Shown here: one piece after another, positions 37,365 to 49,556 of the stretch
Position numbering within the stretch: the first letter of the stretch is position 1
Layout: each line of letters starts with the position of its first letter
Origin: Tenebrio molitor
Taxonomy: Eukaryota; Arthropoda; Insecta; Coleoptera; Tenebrionidae
Reading direction: 5' to 3'
DNA: 64,000 nucleotides
NCBI RefSeq assembly: GCF_963966145.1
Contig: NC_091052.1
Span: 15,438,001 to 15,502,000, forward strand
Notes under the pieces: generated by a model
What the model was told of the DNA's origin: nothing
What the model saw: the letters and a program-made list of their open reading frames with translations, nothing else
Databases searched by the model: none
Translations under genes and position numbers: made by a program

Positions 37365-37439
37365 ATAGGCGGCTGCGGTCACGTGATTAGTGATCCTGCT
37401 GATTGGCCTGCGACGACTTGCGCCCGCAGTGCCGCCTAT
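37365..37439. promoter_or_regulatory. Candidate regulatory island: inverted GC motif flanking an E-box and a CCAAT box
   Basis: ATAGGCGGCTGCGG (37365-37378) faces its inverted partner CCGCAGTGCCGCCTAT (37424-37439, two extra bases). Between them lie the palindromic E-box TCACGTGA (37379-37386) and GATTGGCC, a CCAAT box on the minus strand. In the minus direction, about 330 bp downstream, is a strong donor (CGAGAG|GTAAGTGC at 37097/37098). Together this could be a promoter with a non-coding first exon, perhaps of slit, but no start site can be fixed from sequence. Confidence 0.35.
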
Positions 37440-39010
37440 CAAAAGGTACATGTAAATATTTATGGCTGACCATTCGACACGTCCTGCAGGACTTAATCCG
37501 TATCATTAAGAAAGAGATGGAATCTGAAGGCGCATAATAATTAATCGCCAGATAAGTCCGTCGATAGGAGCGCGGCGCACAGATTCACTCCCTGTTAATT
37601 GATATCGATAAGGGGATCGAAAAATTTCGTGTCGTCCAGAAGCGGACTAATTACGATTCGGAGTGAACAAACATATCGATTTTCGGGAGCACAAGATCAT
37701 GTGGAATCGAGGAGGGGCCTTCGAAATGTGATTAAAGCAGGCAGTATGTAGTGTTTTCATTTCAAGGGTGGTCACACACCCCTATAATTTATGTCTGATT
37801 ACATCGAGAAGTAGACTGTATAATTCGAGGAAGTGGACTGTAATATAGACAGCCGAAGCGTCTGAAACACTGAGACTCCCACGTGCATACGAGAGTGGGC
37901 TCTCAAGTTAAATGGCTTCATTATTTCAGGTTTCTTCAAAATTCGGCGAGTAATGAAGAAACAACATTATCCTTGTTGTCGAAGCTCGGCTCGTTCAATT
38001 ATTTTAATTTATGGTAGTACTATTGCGGCAAACGGTTCTTGGAAGCTTTCACGTACGGCATCGAGACATTTCACCAGATAAATCACTAATAAATAGTTAT
38101 AAATTAAATTACACTCCGTGCGCACCTTTATCACTACGCAGACATGATGTAACAATTTATTTTCAAAGGAAACTGGTGAAGCCAATTAAATTTCCAATGG
38201 AGGTACAAGACATCTCATTATCACGGAGCTTTTATCAGTTCCAACAACGTCTACTCCTAAGTGAAATTATGAATTTGTTCGACAATAGCTGCGTCGTTAC
38301 CAGAGTTACGCCGACATCTCACCAGAAATTATTTTTTCCGGAAAATTCTATTTGCAAGACAATTTTCTTCAACAGTGTCGGACTTGGTACTGTCGTAATG
38401 CAGATAAGTCTCGTTGCAACAATCGATCATAACAATTTCCAAACACTTGGGTAATACTTTCTAACTTATAATTATGTAGGTACCTGAAGATATATCGTGG
38501 GCATTTGTCCACGTTAAATTATTATGTAGGCAAAAGTTGTGATCGAAGACATTAAATTATGACAAGCGGGAGTTTCTCAACTGAAAGCATGATTCGTGCA
38601 ACTTTTATTACAAATGTATCGAAATAATTACTTCAAGTAAGGTCATTCGCCTAGCACCAATCAGAAATCGTTTATACTTTTTTCTGTTTTATGTTTATAA
38701 CAAAGCTATTACAGCACTCAAAATAGTGAGTTAATAGCTGATTTCAGTGCTGTAATAGACTAGTACAATTTACATTTTCAAGGTTGGCAACTTTCAATGT
38801 CAAACATTAAATGCCAAACACCAAATCACGTTAAACAAACGATATAACAGTAACTTCAAATTGAACTTTCAAATAATCCACTGTAACATTTGTGTTACCA
38901 ACCACCCTAAAATTCCCCAAGTTTTAAAACTGCAATTTCTTATTTACAAAGGGGATAAAAAGGCGCAAAATAGGACAAAAAAATAGTGTATGATATCTTG
39001 TTTATAAGAC

Positions 39011-39103
39011 ATTTTGTAGCACTTACTGCTTCATGGCACTCCTCGGAAGCTCGTCGTGCCCTAAAGCACTCCTCGCACGCTAAACCTGTGCATGCTACAA
39101 AAT
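39011..39103. repeat. Short foldback, 11-bp arms with GC-rich core
   Basis: ATTTTGTAGCA (39011-39021) pairs with TGCTACAAAAT (39093-39103). The core has two GCACTCCTCG copies in tandem. Confidence 0.5.
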
Positions 39104-39194
39104 ATTACATGAACATAATATATTTACTTTGTTTTAGTATCACGATTCGATGTTTAAATATTTACGTTATAAATAGAAAATTAAAAATTATATG

Positions 39195-39496
39195 TAAAGT
39201 CGGTACAGGTTGCAAAGAAGCAGGGGAAAAAATTATGTTGGTAACATTTCTGGTAATTTACAGCATTTATAGTTGGCGCCAACTTCTTTCTTTCATGAGA
39301 TTTGAAATCCCTATCAAATTGATATAACGTTTACAAGGAGAACGTCTAATACACATAACCTAAAAGTCAGAAATTTGACAGTGCGTTTGACAGTTAAAAA
39401 AATGTAACTAGAATCTCGACGCACACCAAACAAGTAACTGTTGCAACAAGTAACTGTCGGTTGCAAGATGCTTCTTTGCAACCTGTACCGACTTTA
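39195..39496. mobile_element. MITE, 302 bp, 28-bp perfect terminal repeats
   Basis: Ends 39195-39222 and 39469-39496 are perfect inverted copies starting TAAAGTCGGTACAGGTTGC. It directly abuts another element beginning at about 39499, so one may have inserted into or next to the end of the other. Confidence 0.85.
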
Positions 39497-39498
39497 AT

Positions 39499-39963
39499 TA
39501 CTGTCGCGAGCAATAAATTTTGGTCGTCCATGTCATTTCAAAATTTGGTTAGATTGTCACAAATTTAAAAAATTTCCCTGCCTGATTATGGCCACGTCAA
39601 CAAAGCGTCAAAATATTGAGAAAAAAATGACAATTAACGTCATACAACATGATGATAAAGTTGACTCAAGTTGCAAAAAACCACTTTGCATTTGCAACAG
39701 CACTTTTATGGCATTAGTCATTTGAAATTACTTTAAAACTGTACTTATATGGAAAATATTCAACCCAAACTATGATTTTCTGGTCCCTTTGTGCCTTTAT
39801 TTGGTTCAGAAATATGAAAAAAATGCTGTTGCAAATGACAAGTGGTTTTTTGCAACTTGAGTCAACTATAGGTTATGACATTTACGACTGTTTTACAATG
39901 GAGCATTTTCGATTGCGTCAAAGAATGACCTTGACGACCAAAATTTATTGCTCGCGACTGTAC
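39499..39963. mobile_element. MITE with AGTCGCGAGCAATAAA ends, interrupted by another element
   Basis: Ends carry TAC[T/A]GTCGCGAGCAATAAATT as inverted copies, followed by TTTGGTCGTC. The same family occurs intact at 54670-54911. Here the middle is interrupted by a 205-bp element (39661-39865), which the other copy lacks. Confidence 0.85.
39661..39865. mobile_element. Nested MITE, 205 bp, 26-bp perfect arms
   Basis: Arms 39661-39686 and 39840-39865 are perfect inverted copies starting TTGACTCAAGTTGCAAAAAA, with a second internal pair GCATTTGCAACAGCA/TGCTGTTGCAAATG. It sits inside the MITE at 39499-39963; the related copy at 54670 has no insertion at the matching position. Confidence 0.85.
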
Positions 39964-39965
39964 AT

Positions 39966-42900
39966 ATTTCACTAGAGCTGACATTTGAATGAAATAGATC
40001 TGGCAACGTTGCACGAACAGCTGTCATATGGTACAAAATTAAAAATGTGAAGAAATGTGGACAAAAAATGAACACTTTCAGCGTAATGGAAGATTTGCAA
40101 AAGAATAACATAAATAAATCCTATAATGTATTGAAAGGTTTTAACTGTTGGATTTACTACTCGGAGAATACTAGACGTCAGATTCGATAAAAAATTTCTA
40201 ATGCATCAGATATTATTGAATAACATAATAAATGAAAGATATAATTCTCTTTCTTCAGAAGGATGTTCAATGATCAATTCAGTTATTATGGGAGTATGTA
40301 TTATCTAGAAAGAAAAAAAAAATCCGACCAATGTAATCAGGGGAGTTTTGTAAAGTGGTGTTTATTTGATTCGTCGTTTTGTTTGAGTCTTAAATGCTCG
40401 TATAAAAGAATTATAGCTTAATTAAATTCTCGTTTATTTAAGTTGAGAGACCAAAACAGCAGTAGGAAGCTTGTTTCCAGAGTTAAATTAGAACAGACAA
40501 TTAAAATTAATTGGAAACTTGTTTATTTACAGTTTTAACAAAATTCTTCGATGGAAACAAGTGTGGCGTCGCCTCTTAATTTATTGTCCGGAATGCGTTG
40601 TTATTACCGGACGATTCTAAATATCATTCCATAAAAAAGCGATTCGAGACCGTCATCATCTAAATTGTGTAGACATTTAGGTAACATGATAAAACAACGA
40701 GGAAAAAAAATGGACCACCCAGTATAACGCAGGGGTCTGCTGCTATGATAAAGAGACCACAAACAAAACCCATTGAAAATAAATGTTGTCGAACAATAGC
40801 TCAGTTGGCGGAGATGGACCATTAAAGGGTTGTTAATAAATCAATCGAAAACGAGCCGATCGCTTTGGAAATCACCGATCTATCGGTGTTTTAAAAAAGA
40901 CATAAATTGGGCGAACAAGACACTAAACAAGTATAAAATTTGTCTCGCTAATTAGCTGAACCGGTGCTGAATCGCGGAAGTCGCTCCATTATTCAAATAT
41001 GTCGATGCAAATTTTTCGTTCGATTCTGCTATGTGGGACTGGATAAATAGTGGGCCCGAGCAAGACCCATGAGAAAATGATTTTATAGTCCACTTCCTCT
41101 GTTGAACGGACGCAGCGTCTTTTTATCGCAAGTGTACAACATTTTATGATTAAATTTATTAGTGGGGGCCCCGTCGTCATCAAGCACTCCGGATCATTTT
41201 TCTTCGGCGGCGACGAATCAATCGAGAATCGCGCCTACCCCATTGTCGACCTGACAGCATCGATATTGTTTGTGATTTCTTTGTAGGCGGAAAGAGATAA
41301 AAATCACAGAGATGAGAAAGCACGTTGATGCATCTGAAGTGTGTACGGAATGTATTGTGTTCCGGGCTGCGTCACTTATTATATTCAATTCACTTTTGAA
41401 TTTGTTAACGCATTAGCGCTACTGCTGCCTTCCTCATTAAAACTGTCATTCACGTCGTTGTCAGCTCGATCCGGAGGTCAAAAAGAAGTCGTCATTATTT
41501 CAGATTGATCACTCGTGCACCTCAAATATTTTTAATGGGAGACGCTCGTCTGAACCAGCCTTTGTAATTAGACAGTGGACGTTAAATAATCGTGCAAGTG
41601 GTGAAAAATTGTTGCGCTTTTCGCCTCCGCGACATGTGTTCCGGGATGATTTAACACCGAAAAGCTGAGTTTAATGGAAACGAATCCGTTTCAGCCTGGC
41701 GACTATTAATTGGCATTTTTCAGCTGCACAAGGATAAATTATTAAATCCGGGGATTAATGAGGGACTTTTCTGATTAAAAGTGACCACAAAACGTCAAGC
41801 TTTCTCTTCAATACCGTAAATGAAATGCGTGGGACACTCCAAACGAAACACTTATGGCAATTAATGCAAATTACCTCGATTCGCAAGTTTGGTCCATTTT
41901 GGATGGTTCTTGCCTTATAGGTATAATAGGTTGACCCACCCTCACGCCCACCGTTCCATTTAATCATTGTAATTTATCTCTTTAGTAAACAATTATGTGG
42001 TAAAGAAGAATCGATGTCTTCCCACGTATCTAATTGATAACGAGCCCAACTGGACAGGACAAAAAAACAAATATAAATGCGAGGCTCATTCGTGTGGCGA
42101 AATTAATGAGAGTTTTCGAGGAAGTAACGCAACGTGTCAATAAGTCAAAGAGAAGAGAGTTTCAAAGGATCTTGTACGGTTTTATTTAACAACATGGGTG
42201 TACGGACAACAACAACAATTGCCATTTAATAAACCAACAAACAACGTTTGTGGTTATGTCAAATTTTCATTGTCAAAAATGATTTGAACTTTTATCGAAA
42301 CCCTGGCGATACTCTGCTAATTTTGCGAGCGACATCTATCCACAATACGTGAAAGCAGTTCTGACGTCTCGATCACTTCCTTCTTTTTCTTATTTTTATT
42401 CCTGTTTCTATTTTTGTTTTTAGAGAGCATAAATACGCATTTAATGATCGATATCAATTAGCAGTCGATAGAACTTTTAACTTGTCATTACATAAATCAA
42501 AAAACTAGACTTATCTCCTTGATAGAGTTCAACCAAGGCGGTTTTCAACACGTTCGATAAAAATGGAATCAATAATTTATCAACTTCAAAGTGTCCGGGG
42601 GTCAAATTTGCGACCCGTACTTTTTAAATTTTCCTGTTTTTTCCATTGCATTCGATTAATAAAGTTACTATAAATAGTTCAGGTATTTTGGGTGGTTCCC
42701 TTTAGAAAATAAGTCGTATTATTATTGTATGAGAGTCTAAGAAAGTTATTTAATAAATATTCATGTCTTGCTGATAAACGAGCACGCTTGAGCGTGAGAC
42801 ATTGATGAAGAGTGCCACATCGAAAGGTCCAGGAGGCGTTAACTATAATACAATACTTGTAATTTATAAATGGTTAGTGTTGCCGGATAATTAGTTTAGC

Positions 42901-44168
42901 CATATAGGAGAGTACCAGTAGGAATATCGCTTCCATAACTTATTACGGCTTGTACAGCGATGGGTCAACATCGTCTTCGGCGTGTTGACGGCTGAATTTC
43001 GTGTCCTTACATGGACAATCGCGTGACCGTAACAATAATTTAAGTTTACATTACATACGGCCGAGCAGGGGGTACTGATTATTATTTCAAGTAAATTACA
43101 CTCGAAATTTATATTTGTCTTCGACTGGCCGCCACCTCTAGTCGTTACCACTCGAGGCAACGCCACACCTACCATGGCTCACAGAGGAAGAAAGCTTCAT
43201 GATGAAAATCATATTTTGGAAATGTAGTGGGAGTTTTGTTACAGATTCGCGTCCAAACGGAGGCACAGAAACGGATCAGTTAGCAATCGGTGTAGCGTGA
43301 AAACGCAAATATAACAAGATGTATTAGCTATTTAGGAGGGCCGTAAAATCTCCGGGATGATGCTGTTCAGATGGTTCCGTATCAGATATAAATCGTGAGG
43401 GTTGTTGTGAACGCCTTGTTTCCTTCGAAATCAAGAAAACACAAATATTTTACGTCAAAAACAGTAGACGAGAGTTTATTTCAATTCCACCGAGGCGATG
43501 TTTACTCGAAACAAAGGTGGAACAAATAACGACGCCCAACTTTGAATCTGTCAGTTATAAATACCTGGTTCCGACAACTTGACAAGGCAATACAATTTTG
43601 TAGGTCATACCTTTGTCGGGTTATCGTTTCTATACGCTCAGCTACAGACAATACCTAACAAATAGGGGGCGAGTACGCCCTCTTTTACGATCAAGAAATC
43701 GCGAGAAAAGACTACGATGAGACAGCGAAGGTTTTAATTTTGGTTTACGAGTATTTGGTTTGGATGATGATAAATTATTAACCACGAATATCAAATTCCT
43801 TCAAAGAATTTTAATAGGAGGTTAATAGAGAAACTCCCTGAGACTCACATTTTTACATTTAAAATTTGTAACTTACGTAGGAGTTAACAGAGATAGAATG
43901 AAGTTATTGTTCAGTTTGAGATGAATATTAATTTTAAATTATTATACTGGGTGGTCCAACACATACCATTTTATAGCGATTTAATATCAAATTGGTCCAA
44001 ATATTCAAAGTTTTTTTTCTCTACTAGTTAGAGAACTCCTCAACTTTCTGTCGGCCCCCCCGAAACCATTTTTCAGATCCGTATTGGTGAAATTCCAGTA
44101 CACAACGTTGCCGGCTGATTTTCTGGCTAGAATACAGTGTTGGTGGTTATTTGGTTTTGGCACGACTT
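39966..44168. other. Non-coding, no gene recognised
   Basis: No protein-like frame. A 14-bp motif ATACTGGGTGGTCC occurs at 43944-43957 and inverted at 40712-40725; it resembles a transposon end, but no full element is delimited. A tRNA-like A-box string near 40797 lacks a B-box. Confidence 0.45.
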
Positions 44169-44701
44169 AAACGCTGTTCAAAAATCAAAAAACCATCATG
44201 CAAATGACTTATCTGTCACTGTGATAAGTACTATCCATTTACTAAACTCCCGCACTGTCAAAGTGTTTGCAAGTTGCCGCACTGTCGTTCACAGACTAGT
44301 AATTTTTACTTTAACGTTGGTGCAAAAATTAGAAATTTCAAATTTGAAGTTAAGTTTAATAAATTCGGTTTCTTTCATTCAAAATATTACTTACACGAAG
44401 TGGCTGCACAAGAAGAAAATATGAAATATAAAAGAATACTGTTAACGGCCAGTCAATTATTGTTTGGAAAGAAGAGAATTAACTCCATTAATATAACCAC
44501 ACTTTTCTTGTTGACGTTCTTATAACTAGATTTTGTGTACAGGCAATTGAAAAGGTATGTCACCATAGGTACACTCCAAAGAAAATTCAAAAATTTGACA
44601 CTGACAGTGCGGGAATTTAATAAACGGATAATAATAGGAAATGTCATGAAAAATGTATGTTATTTGCACCACAATGGTTTTTTGATTTTTGAACAGCGTT
44701 T
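44169..44701. mobile_element. Foldback element, 533 bp, 28-bp perfect ends
   Basis: Ends 44169-44196 and 44674-44701 are perfect inverted copies (AAACGCTGTTCAAAAATC). Pairing resumes inside: CCATTTACTAAACTCCCGCACTGTCAA at 44234-44260 against its imperfect inverse near 44593-44632. Short frames inside are not recognised. Confidence 0.8.
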
Positions 44702-44739
44702 ATAAATCATGGAAATTGTTCGAGACCGTACTCTGTGGC

Positions 44740-44970
44740 TAACAAGTGGAAGTTTGGCAACATCGCGTTCAGAGACTTGACGCCAAAAATGTTTTATTTT
44801 CTTGTTTGTCTTGTTGGTTTTTCTTATGCTTTCTTCCCACTTCATTATTTGGTTTCCCAAATTTTTCATTATAGGGAAATTGTTCATTTTTTGAACACAT
44901 TCCTTCAAAATCTTGACGTTTCACGATATGACAGCTTTTTTACTCACAGTAATGCAGTGTTGCCATATTT
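44740..44970. repeat. Dispersed repeat, copy related to 48720-48940
   Basis: Shares with 48720-48940, in the same orientation, the ordered blocks AAGTTTGGCAAC(A/G)TCGCGT, CAGAGACT, a Cys/Leu-rich TTCTTGTT tract, AATTGTTCATTTTTT-like sequence and a terminal TGTTGCCATAT. Strongly diverged, so an old dispersed repeat. Confidence 0.5.
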
Positions 44971-47794
44971 ATTTATTGTCAGTTTTAATCGAACCATTTA
45001 CTTCATAATTTTTGATATTCAATAACTGAAACATTTAAAAGTCCAATCAGGACTCAACGCTAGATGCTCTTTCGCTACAATCTTCATCATCTCCTTTAGT
45101 TTGATTATTAGAGCCATCAGGGTGTCAATTTCACTTAAAGCGTAGTCATCGATGCTTTAGAACTTTAAAATGTGTGTAATCTTTTCCGTTTTAATTGAAA
45201 TTAGTAGGTTAACGAAGCAATCGGTGCCGGTCACAGAAGAGGCACTTAGTCTTTCTACGCAAAGGGTTTCTTTGGAGTGCAGTTCCTCCAAGACGGAATC
45301 ATCAGTGTGGCAGACCCTCAAAGACCGAGCACTCAGCAGATAATTGCACACGACATTTCCTGCCATCATGCGAGGCACAGATTCTTTCAATGACTAGACG
45401 GTCTCAAAGTGCACCATTACATCTTCTAATAGTCTGCGGTTCGTGACCGAAACTAGTTGGGGATGTCGGCTAATAGACAATTATGGTGTTGGTTTTTTTA
45501 ACGTGTGTTGCTCCACGACGGTTTCTACGTTATTAGAACGATATTATTTTTTTTCTGAAGACCTGATGCACGGCTGCAACAGTGCACGGTGTGGACAGTA
45601 CTCTTTGATGCAGCGACATTCCTCCACCTGACACTAAGTGTAGCGTTAATCGTGATGAAATGTCGACGTAATTCCTCCTAATTTCCCTCCGTTTCTTGAC
45701 ATCGTCGCGATTTTATATCGTGCCAAACAACAGAAAAAATAAGCGTTCCAGTTTAATTAAGGCAATTTCACAGATAAATTGTTTTCTTTATCAGGCCGAA
45801 TTCCGCCTGTTTAGTGTCTCATATCAAGATCAAAGTTAGGAACTAATATTTATCGGCTATTACTCGGTTGTTGTAAAAATAAAGAAAACATCTGGACCTG
45901 GTTGCTACTTAAAAAGCAAACAAACTTCAACGGAGATGAAAGTAATAACGGCCTCACTTGTAATAAACTCGAGACGATTAAAACGTCAAGGAGTTAAAAT
46001 GGAAAAATTTTTATTTGAATTTCTGCCCGGATTTTTCCGTTTAAATGTTGCGCTTGGATTCATGAAACGGGAATTAATGACAAGGTTTTGTTGGGATTTT
46101 ACCAGTGAGACATCTTTCGAAGAAGATATCATTTATTTAAACATTTGAAAATAATATACCGACTTGCAAAAATAGCAACTTTAAATTTAAACATTTATGA
46201 TCTAACTTAATCTTGATATCAAAGCGAGTTGTGATAGCGACATTCTAACATTAGTAGATTAGTAGATTGGCAGCTTTCCCACAGTCTTCCTTTATTTCTG
46301 ACCGCCAATTAAAAGTATAACGATGAGATTTTTTCTGGGTAATGACTTGGATTACGGCCAAATCTGATATTCTACCTTGACATAAAATACAGACAATGTT
46401 AACGGACAAATTAATTATTGTCAAGAGAAAAACCCAAATGACGTTTACATAATCTCCGGTTGCTTTTTTTGTTTGTAGATTTTTTAGTTTCAGCGTATTT
46501 TATTAACTGGGTCTGGTCTACTTAAGCGTCGTTAGCGAAAAATAAGCCGCGTTCTGTGACGATATCAAGCTCGGGGATCGCACAAAAGCTCGGATAAAGA
46601 TGAAACAAACAAGCCGACCAAAAAGCGCGTGTAATGGAACACAAATGCGGCGATTTAATTCAGCTTTGCTGCCAGTATGTGACTGAAATAATGACTGATG
46701 GATGTCATTGGAAGTGTGAGTTTGATACGAATCGTCCGGAATGTTCCGGTATGCCATGCATGAACGCGTGACGGGACAGTTTCCGCATATAATCCTTTAG
46801 TCACGCGTCCTTACATCACGAACCATTTGACAAACACCTTCCAATCAATGAACCCCATATCGCAACTGTTAGGTTATTTATGAGTCTTATCGGCGCCCTT
46901 CCAAGGTTTGGTCGCGTGCGATTCCACACAGGTGAAAACCTTTCCACTTTCTATCTTTAACGCCGGAAGCAATCCATGGAGAAACACTTAAGGACAAAGA
47001 CAAGTTCGCGTTATTAGTTCGTAATTCTCGTCCATTAAAAACTAATTCGAAATTCATTTGAAACGATTCCGTGAAGCCATTTATTTAAACACCTCCTCCG
47101 TGTGTCACAGTTCAACCACATCCAACTTGTAACAACTTAATGACAATTGCATTGCAAATTTGCCCGCATAGGTGGTGATTATGTTAATCCTTGACAATCC
47201 GACTAAATTTGTAGTTACAAATTATCAACGAAGACGCCGTCTCAATTTACCTTGCTCTTCAACAGTTGTTTACGCTTTAACTTCCATCAATTAACTATCT
47301 TCCTCCCAACTTAGAAATCGGATTTGATGAATCGTCAAGGGGCGAAAGAATAAAGTGGCTCCGTTGTCACCCCCGAGCTCTGGAGGGAACGTCGCTCCAC
47401 AACAAAAAGTTGTCTCACACGATTCTTTACAAACGAATAGGTAGAACATGTCATATCAGGTTTCTGACACGGAATTCCATTATGTTGCATCAATCACGAC
47501 AAAAACAAAAACAGGATAATTAATAAAATTGTGGGGCCGGGGAAAGTTTGATGGTGAAGAAACGCAGTTGGGGAGTTTTTGCAGCAGGAAACGCAAAAAA
47601 TGTCCACGCAAAGAAACATATTAAATCTATTCGTTCGTGCAGTTTTATGACATTTTTGGCGGACCAACAGAATGTTTGACAAAACCTGAGGTTTTGACCG
47701 AGGTGGATGGATCAATAGACAATTTTTATTACGTAATAGTAAGTATTACAACTACAGCCAAAATGAAGGTTTCAAAAAGTGAAAATTTGTAAAG
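44971..47794. other. Non-coding, no gene recognised
   Basis: Frames up to 79 codons (46518-46757 minus) without recognisable features. No repeat ends seen. Confidence 0.45.
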
Positions 47795-47797
47795 TTG

Positions 47798-48602
47798 TTT
47801 TCAACGACATCCGTGCTGTCAATATGACAGTATGTTGGCATCACTTGCTGTTTTAGTTTAGTAATTTTCAATTTCCTAAATTGGCAACTTATCTTGACGC
47901 GGCAAATTGACACATTCAAATTATTACAAATCAAAGAAAATATGGACTTTGAAAGGCCTGCAAGGGTTTTTTTTTACTTAGTTTAACTATGTTTTACATT
48001 ATGTTGAAGATTGAGTTCTTGTTTGTTGTTGGTGTTTCAGGAAATATAAACTTTCATTTACCATAACCTCAATTTCTTGTTTGACACTTTTTTAAGTAGG
48101 CGTTGCTTATACTCTGATTGTCTGATCACTGGTTATGAATTTGTGCCTGCCGTATTGGTATAATTTGCAACAACACATGGTTATTTTTTTAAACAATTGT
48201 CAATGTCAAAATTCCCTCAAAGATCAGGCTGTACCACCCTCAAATCTTTCGTTTCGGAAAATCTGTATCGTAAAATCTCCCTAGATTAGGTTTGAGGTTA
48301 TCTCAATAATTTTCAAAAGTCAAAAAAGTTTCAGGTGTAAGCAAATTTTATACCAAAGGATAAGAAATAAAGACAATAATGACACTGAAAAATAGAACTG
48401 AACATATTCAGTAGCGCAAGCGCCTTTATATCAAAAGGGCTGACATACAATTGACATTTAATTTTGCGAACCTAAAAACCATCAAATAACTAGTGGATCA
48501 TACCAACGTGACAACACTTGTTTTAAACAACAATTGTTTGAAAGAAAAAATTAACTTTATTAAAAATGACTCTGACAGCACGGATGTCGTTTGAAAACAA
48601 CA
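47798..48602. repeat. Inverted repeat arms enclosing about 740 bp
   Basis: TTGTTTTCAACGACATCCGTGCTGTCA near 47800-47826 matches, inverted and with one inserted base, the sequence around 48571-48600. Flanks are AT-rich. The interior shows no coding capacity. Possibly a foldback element or the remnants of two insertions. Confidence 0.5.
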
Positions 48603-48719
48603 TTAATTTGTATAAAAATTAAAGGATAATGAATAACATTACCGTTGACGCTGGCTTCATTATAGATTTGAAATTATCTCGAATTGTCGAAATTGTAGCG
48701 GCCATGTTCTATGGGCACG

Positions 48720-48940
48720 TAAGTTTGGCAACGTCGCGTACAGAGACTGTAGACAGGCGAAAATCTTTTTCTCTCTTGTTGTATTCACTTATGTGGTTCT
48801 ACCACTTCAATATTTTTTGTTTTGTAAATCCCACATTGTGTCGAAATTGTCCATTTTTTTTTCTTTAAGCACTTTTTCCGATTTGACGTCGTCGATAATT
48901 GTCCATTCGCGGTCATGTAATGTTGCCATATCAGTTTCAC
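48720..48940. repeat. Dispersed repeat, copy related to 44740-44970
   Basis: Second diverged copy of the repeat family described at 44740-44970, same orientation, located just past an inverted-repeat arm, as the first copy is just past a foldback element. That shared placement suggests both come from one larger ancestral transposon. Confidence 0.5.
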
Positions 48941-49556
48941 GGAAATGTCAACTCTTGTCAAATCATTTCTAATTTTTAATTTTCGCAACATGCGATAACG
49001 TAACAAAATTAAAAAAAAAAACTATTTTATATTGCATTACCGCAGCGCCAGGAGAATTACCTTATCACGAGCAAGTTGCAAACTATTTGACCACTTAAAA
49101 TCCCCGGTTCCCTTCAACCCTTGAATAATTGAGCCCCACACTTTCGCCATCGTCGCCACAAACGTCTTCACTTCAATCCCGAAGTAAATTGTATCGACCT
49201 GGTCTAGCCGCAAAAATTGAGTTGTTTATACGTGCCGTTACTGGTTGGTGGAGATGTTGAGATAAAAATGTCTGCTCGAGTGAAAATAAGAGAGCGGTTC
49301 CGCCAAACACGCAACATTTATGCGTTTCGTATTTTTTAATCGTCTCGATTTGTTGTCATAAATTTCGTACTGTTGCTCCTTAATCACGTGGAGGTTTTAA
49401 TATGATCCGGATCACGAACGCCAAAATAAAGCAAAACTCGGAACATGTTTGTCACGATCGTCCGATCCGATCAGAAAGTTGTGAGGCATTTTAATTGAGA
49501 GTATAAATATCAAATCAGATTTGTATCTTAATTAATATTTTTACCCGACTCACTTT

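Larger units (their letters stand above)
35943..39194. other. Non-coding stretch with a GC-rich island at 36780-37440
   Basis: No gene recognised. A plus-strand frame of 147 codons (38011-38454) looks random. A GC-rich island holds the inverted motif described separately. At 38706-38758 there is a 13-bp perfect hairpin (CTATTACAGCACT) and at 39011-39103 a short foldback. Confidence 0.45.

Noticed and set aside
38011..38454. 147-codon plus-strand frame
   Set aside because: Composition looks random and no start context, splice site or family supports it.
40790..40830. tRNA-like A-box (TAGCTCAGTTGG)
   Set aside because: No B-box, no anticodon stem and no acceptor pairing in the expected positions.
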